Notes under the pieces: model-generated
What the model was told of the DNA's origin: nothing
The model's input: only the letters and a program-made list of their open reading frames with translations
Database searches by the model: none
Assembly (NCBI GenBank): GCA_035267205.1
Contig: DATFLZ010000055.1
Location: 1-16,516, forward strand
From: CAXMST01 sp035267205
Lineage (GTDB): Bacteria > Actinomycetota > Thermoleophilia > Solirubrobacterales > 70-9
DNA: 16,516 nucleotides
Reading direction: 5' to 3'
Shown: positions 13,488 through 16,516 of the stretch, one piece after another
Layout: each line of letters begins with the position of its first letter
Numbering within the stretch: position 1 is the first letter of the stretch
Made by a program: the position numbers and the translations under genes

Positions 13488-14585
13488 CTACCGCCGCATG
13501 AGCAGGCCGCCGTCCCGGACCATCCTGGAGCCCTTGCCAAACGGAGCGCGGCGGTCGGGGTCGTGCCCGGAGTCGAGCTGCTCGACCCGCCAGAGCGCCA
13601 CCCAGCATCCATGGGACCGCAGCAGCTCCTCAGCCCGCTCCCGCTCGGCGATCGGGAGGCGGCGGAAGTGGTGGCGGAGCTGCTCCAGCGCCCAGACCCG
13701 GTAGGAGCTGGTCGGGATCCGCTCGTAGGTCACGCCCTGGACGCGAAGGTCGTAGCGGGACTCGCCACGCCCGTGGGCCGCGGCGTTCGCGGCGAGCATC
13801 TCAAGGTGGGTCTCGCCGCTCTCCCGCAGCAGCGGGCCAAGATCCTGCGGGAGCCCGTCGAGCAGCTCGCCACCGCCGAGGCGACTCGCTCGCGCGCCCC
13901 AGACCCGGGCGACCCACTCGTAGACGGCGGGCGCGCGGTCGCGCATGATCCGGGCCGGGGTCGGGTCGATCGCGAAGTGGCGGAACATGGGCCCCATCAG
14001 GCCGAAATCGGCGATCGTCGGCCGCTCGCCGAACAGGAACGGCCGCTCGGCGAGCACCGGCTCGAGGCGGTCGAGCGCGCGAGTGTAGGCGGCGTCCACG
14101 TGCGGCCGCGTTCGCCGGTCGACGCCGTCGCCCGTGACGAAGATCCGCCGCTGCCGCAGCCCGATCCACCGCGCCCGGATCGCCAGGGGGAGTGGCACGC
14201 GGAGCAGCTCGGAGGCGAGTTGTCGGCGCATGAGCGCACGGTCGGGGGCGTAGTCCCAGCGGTAGTGCATCGCCGAGCGCCACAGCCACTCGTCCGCGAA
14301 GTCCTCGATCAGCAGGCCGAAGAACCGCTGGAGGGGATCCGGCACCAGCACCGGCGGCGTCGGGTGCTGCTGCTCCAGCCACCCGATCATCGGCGTGGTG
14401 TCGGTCATCCAGCGCCCGCCCGGCAGCTCAACCGTCGGCAGCTGCGCCACCCCGACCTTCCGAGGGATCCTCCACAGGTAGTTGTAGAACCCCAGCGGCC
14501 GTCGCTCGTAGGGAATCTCCTTGTAGCGAAGGTAGGCCTCGAACTTGCCGGTGAAGTACGAGTACTCGGAGCCGTAGACGATCAC
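13488..14585 (-). CDS. Glutathione S-transferase-like protein with C-terminal extension
   Basis: 365 residues from GTG 14583-14585. The N-terminal thioredoxin-like GST domain (1-75) reads MIVYGSEYSYFTGKFEAYLRYKEIPYE, then the cis-Pro loop AQLPTVEL and DTTPMIGWLEQ, which replaces the usual ES-A-I glutathione-binding segment. Tyr8/Ser9 sit where a nucleophile is expected; there is no Cys. The all-alpha GST_C domain (about 85-230) contains RPFLFGERPTIADFGLMGP, with the N-capping-box-like TIAD. Residues about 255-365 form an extra Arg-rich domain not found in typical 200-230-residue GSTs. Actinobacteria generally use mycothiol rather than glutathione, so the thiol partner is uncertain and the role is unknown. 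It lies between secA and prfB, 70 bp after secA, and has no Shine-Dalgarno sequence; TAGGCT ends 6 nt upstream. Confidence 0.85.
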   Translation of the reverse strand: MIVYGSEYSYFTGKFEAYLRYKEIPYERRPLGFYNYLWRIPRKVGVAQLPTVELPGGRWMTDTTPMIGWLEQQHPTPPVLVPDPLQRFFGLLIEDFADEWLWRSAMHYRWDYAPDRALMRRQLASELLRVPLPLAIRARWIGLRQRRIFVTGDGVDRRTRPHVDAAYTRALDRLEPVLAERPFLFGERPTIADFGLMGPMFRHFAIDPTPARIMRDRAPAVYEWVARVWGARASRLGGGELLDGLPQDLGPLLRESGETHLEMLAANAAAHGRGESRYDLRVQGVTYERIPTSSYRVWALEQLRHHFRRLPIAERERAEELLRSHGCWVALWRVEQLDSGHDPDRRAPFGKGSRMVRDGGLLMRR

Positions 14586-14591
14586 GCGCCG

Positions 14592-14597
14592 AGCCTA
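14592..14597 (-). promoter_or_regulatory. Candidate -10 box of the GST-like gene
   Basis: TAGGCT on the minus strand ends 6 nt before GTG 14583-14585, in the 70-bp gap after secA. It supports the GTG start and a leaderless transcript. A short GGGCC-7 nt-GGCCC inverted repeat (14602-14618) lies just upstream and could be either a weak secA terminator or chance. Confidence 0.45.
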
Positions 14598-14655
14598 TCG
14601 CGGGCCAAGTCGCGGCCCATGGCTACCGCCCGGCAGGCGCAGCGTCAGAGGGCGG

Positions 14656-16516
14656 CTATGCCCCGTGGCACTTCTTGAATTTCTTGCCGCTCCCGCACCA
14701 GCAGGGATCGTTGCGGCCGATCTTCTCCTGCTCGGACTTGACCACCGTCTGGGGGTTCTCGGGCCCGGCTCCCTGATCCTCGGACGGCTCGCCGCTGACT
14801 GCCGCCGACGCGGCCGCATCAGCCGCGGCCACCGCGCCCGCGCCCGAGGCGGCCTGGCGGATCGCCGAGGGCTGGTCCTCCGCTGTCCCGCCGGAGAACT
14901 CGATCTCGGCCGGCCCATCGTCGTCGGGGCCGAAGCGCTCCTCGACCTCGCTCGGCTGGAGCTCGACGTTGACGTGGAAGATCATCCGCGTGTACTCCTC
15001 CCAGATCGAGTCCATCAGGGACTGGAACATGAGGAAGCCCTCGTTCTTGTAGGCGACGAGCGGGTCGATCTGGGCGAACCCGCGGAGGTGGATACCCTCG
15101 CGCAGGTAGTCCATCTCGTGGAGGTGCTCCTTCCACTTCTGATCGATGATCTGGAGCAGGATGTGGCGCTCGAGCGCCCTCATCAACTCCTCGCCGAACT
15201 CCTCCTCGCGCTCCTCGTAGGCGCCGAGCGCGTCATCGGAGAGGAGTTCCGCGACCTGCTCACGACTCGATGAGTTCGGCTCGACTTCCGCGAGGTCCTC
15301 GGCCACCGGCCACATCGACGCCATCAGCGTCTGCAGTCCGCCGAGGTCCCACTCCTCGAACACGTCGGACTCCGTGTACTCGTTCACCTTGTTGCGGATC
15401 AGGCCCTCGATCTGCTCGCGGGCGACGTCGCCCATGTCACGACCTTCGAGGATCTCGCGCCGGTACTTGTAGACGACGCGACGCTGCTCGTTCATCACAT
15501 CGTCGTACTCGAGGACGCGCTTACGGGTGAGGAAGTTCTGCTCCTCGACCTTCTTCTGAGCCGACTCGATCTGCTTGGTCAGCATCTTCGCCTCGAGCGG
15601 ATACTCCTCGCCGCTGTCGTCAACCGGGCCCAGGCGGTCAAGGATCTTGTAGATCCGGTCGCCGGCGAAGAGGCGGACGAGGTCGTCCTCGGCGCTGAGG
15701 AAGAAGCGGGAGGCGCCGGGATCGCCCTGGCGACCCGAGCGGCCACGCAGCTGGTTGTCGATCCGGCGGGACTCGTGACGCTCGGTGCCGCAGATGTAGA
15801 GGCCGCCGAGCTCGCGGACCTTGTCGCCCTCCTCCTTGCACTTCGGTGTCATCGCCTCGACCAGCGCCTGGTACTCCTCGGGCCAGCTCTCGTCGGTCTC
15901 GCTGATCCCGAGCTTGTGCAGCTCGTGCAGCGCCATCTGCTCGGGGTCGCCGCCGAGCTTGATGTCAACGCCGCGACCGGCCATGTTGGTGGCGATCGTG
16001 ACCGAGCCGAGCTTGCCCGCCCCTGCGACGGTCTCGCCCTCGCGCTCGGCGTGCTCCGGCTTCGCATTGAGGACCACGTGGTTGATCCCGCGGCGCTTGA
16101 ACTGCTCGCTGAGCATCTCGGACACCTCGACCGAGACGGTGCCGACGAGGATCGGCTGCCCGGTCTCGTGACGTTCGGCGATCTCGTTGACGACCGCCTT
16201 CCACTTGCCCTCCCTCGTCTTGTAGATCTGATCGTTCTGATCGTCGCGGACCATGTCCCGGTTGGTCGGGACCTCGACCACGGGCATCTTGTAGATCTTC
16301 ATGAACTCGGTGGCCTCGGTGAGCGCAGTGCCGGTCATGCCGCTGAGCTTGTCGTAAAAGCGAAAGTAGTTCTGGAGCGTGATCGTCGCGAGCGTCTGGT
16401 TCTCCTCCTTCGGCGCGACGCCCTCCTTCGCCTCGACCGCCTGGTGCAATCCGTCGGACCAGCGCCGGCCCTCGAGGATGCGGCCGGTGAACTCGTCGAT
16501 GATCATCACCTCGCCG
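14656..16516 (-). CDS. secA: Preprotein translocase ATPase SecA, C-terminal part (5' end outside window)
   Basis: About 619 residues visible; the gene continues past the right edge, so no start is assigned. SecA drives protein export through SecYEG. The visible part opens at IIDEFTGRILEGRRWSDGLHQAVEAKEG, continues into NBD2 with TIATNMAGRGVDIKLGG (helicase motif V) and DNQLRGRSGRQGDPG (motif VI), then the helical scaffold/wing region and IDQKWKEHLHEMDYLREGIHLRGFAQ (two-helix finger region). It ends in an Ala-rich linker and the SEC-C zinc motif RNDPCWCGSGKKFKKCHG, with CxC and the final CH, which binds zinc and partners such as SecB or phospholipid in other bacteria. TAG 14656-14658 is the stop. 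It is followed by the GST-like gene and prfB on the same strand. Confidence 0.97.
   Translation of the reverse strand, partial: GEVMIIDEFTGRILEGRRWSDGLHQAVEAKEGVAPKEENQTLATITLQNYFRFYDKLSGMTGTALTEATEFMKIYKMPVVEVPTNRDMVRDDQNDQIYKTREGKWKAVVNEIAERHETGQPILVGTVSVEVSEMLSEQFKRRGINHVVLNAKPEHAEREGETVAGAGKLGSVTIATNMAGRGVDIKLGGDPEQMALHELHKLGISETDESWPEEYQALVEAMTPKCKEEGDKVRELGGLYICGTERHESRRIDNQLRGRSGRQGDPGASRFFLSAEDDLVRLFAGDRIYKILDRLGPVDDSGEEYPLEAKMLTKQIESAQKKVEEQNFLTRKRVLEYDDVMNEQRRVVYKYRREILEGRDMGDVAREQIEGLIRNKVNEYTESDVFEEWDLGGLQTLMASMWPVAEDLAEVEPNSSSREQVAELLSDDALGAYEEREEEFGEELMRALERHILLQIIDQKWKEHLHEMDYLREGIHLRGFAQIDPLVAYKNEGFLMFQSLMDSIWEEYTRMIFHVNVELQPSEVEERFGPDDDGPAEIEFSGGTAEDQPSAIRQAASGAGAVAAADAAASAAVSGEPSEDQGAGPENPQTVVKSEQEKIGRNDPCWCGSGKKFKKCHGA

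Noticed and set aside
13485..13490. TAGCCT as a -10 box for prfB
   Set aside because: Its TAG is the stop codon of the GST-like gene and the 9-nt distance to ATG is longer than in the six accepted cases, so it may be coincidence.
14602..14618. GGGCC/GGCCC hairpin as secA terminator
   Set aside because: Five-base GC arms are common by chance in this composition and no U-run follows; mentioned only with the promoter entry.
12951..14678. 575-codon plus-strand frame, and likewise 10304-11608 and 11206-12411
   Set aside because: Each is antisense to recognised genes (prfB, GST-like, nadC, FIST) and has low-complexity composition; GC-rich codon bias removes stops from these frames.

Overview
The window is very GC-rich bacterial chromosome, almost fully coding, with intergenic gaps of at most about 180 bp. 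GC bias, Ala/Arg-rich proteins, a TAnnnT -10 box directly upstream of many starts, and a CSLREA/beta-helix surface protein with a lysine-rich tail all suggest an actinobacterium. My best guess is the Thermoleophilia/Solirubrobacterales side, but that is inference from style, not from a marker gene. All genes read on the minus strand except the partial gene at the left edge and fpg.

Left region (1-3385). After the 3' end of an unidentified plus-strand gene comes a compact minus-strand operon that looks like a condensed methylamine-utilisation (mau) cassette. Its order of transcription is a MauE-MauD fusion (2377-3276), a Tat-exported Cys-rich MauA-like protein (1737-2384), and a CcdA/MauF-like membrane protein fused to a propeller-like extracytoplasmic domain (301-1737). 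The genes overlap by 8 and 1 nt. The MauA-like protein keeps only one tryptophan, so a normal TTQ cofactor seems impossible. This cassette is the most interesting part of the window.

Middle (3386-10258). It holds a DHA2-type 14-TM drug exporter, quinolinate synthase nadA, a divergent Fpg/Nei-family DNA glycosylase that lacks the fourth canonical zinc cysteine, and a 1020-residue secreted right-handed beta-helix protein with RTX-like repeats and a basic tail. A dyad lies between nadA and fpg.

Right (10259-16516). It holds nadC, a FIST-domain sensory protein, prfB (RF2) with its autoregulatory +1 frameshift site CTTTGAC at codon 26, a GST-like protein with a C-terminal extension, and the C-terminal two thirds of secA, which runs off the right edge. 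The secA-prfB neighbourhood is a common bacterial arrangement, here interrupted by the GST-like gene. NadA and NadC supply two consecutive steps of de novo NAD synthesis (iminoaspartate to quinolinate to nicotinate mononucleotide); nadB is not in the window.

A recurring feature is that six genes (mauE-D, fpg, beta-helix, nadC, FIST, GST) have no Shine-Dalgarno sequence but have TAnnnT ending 6-8 nt before the start codon. This suggests leaderless transcripts and mostly independent promoters.
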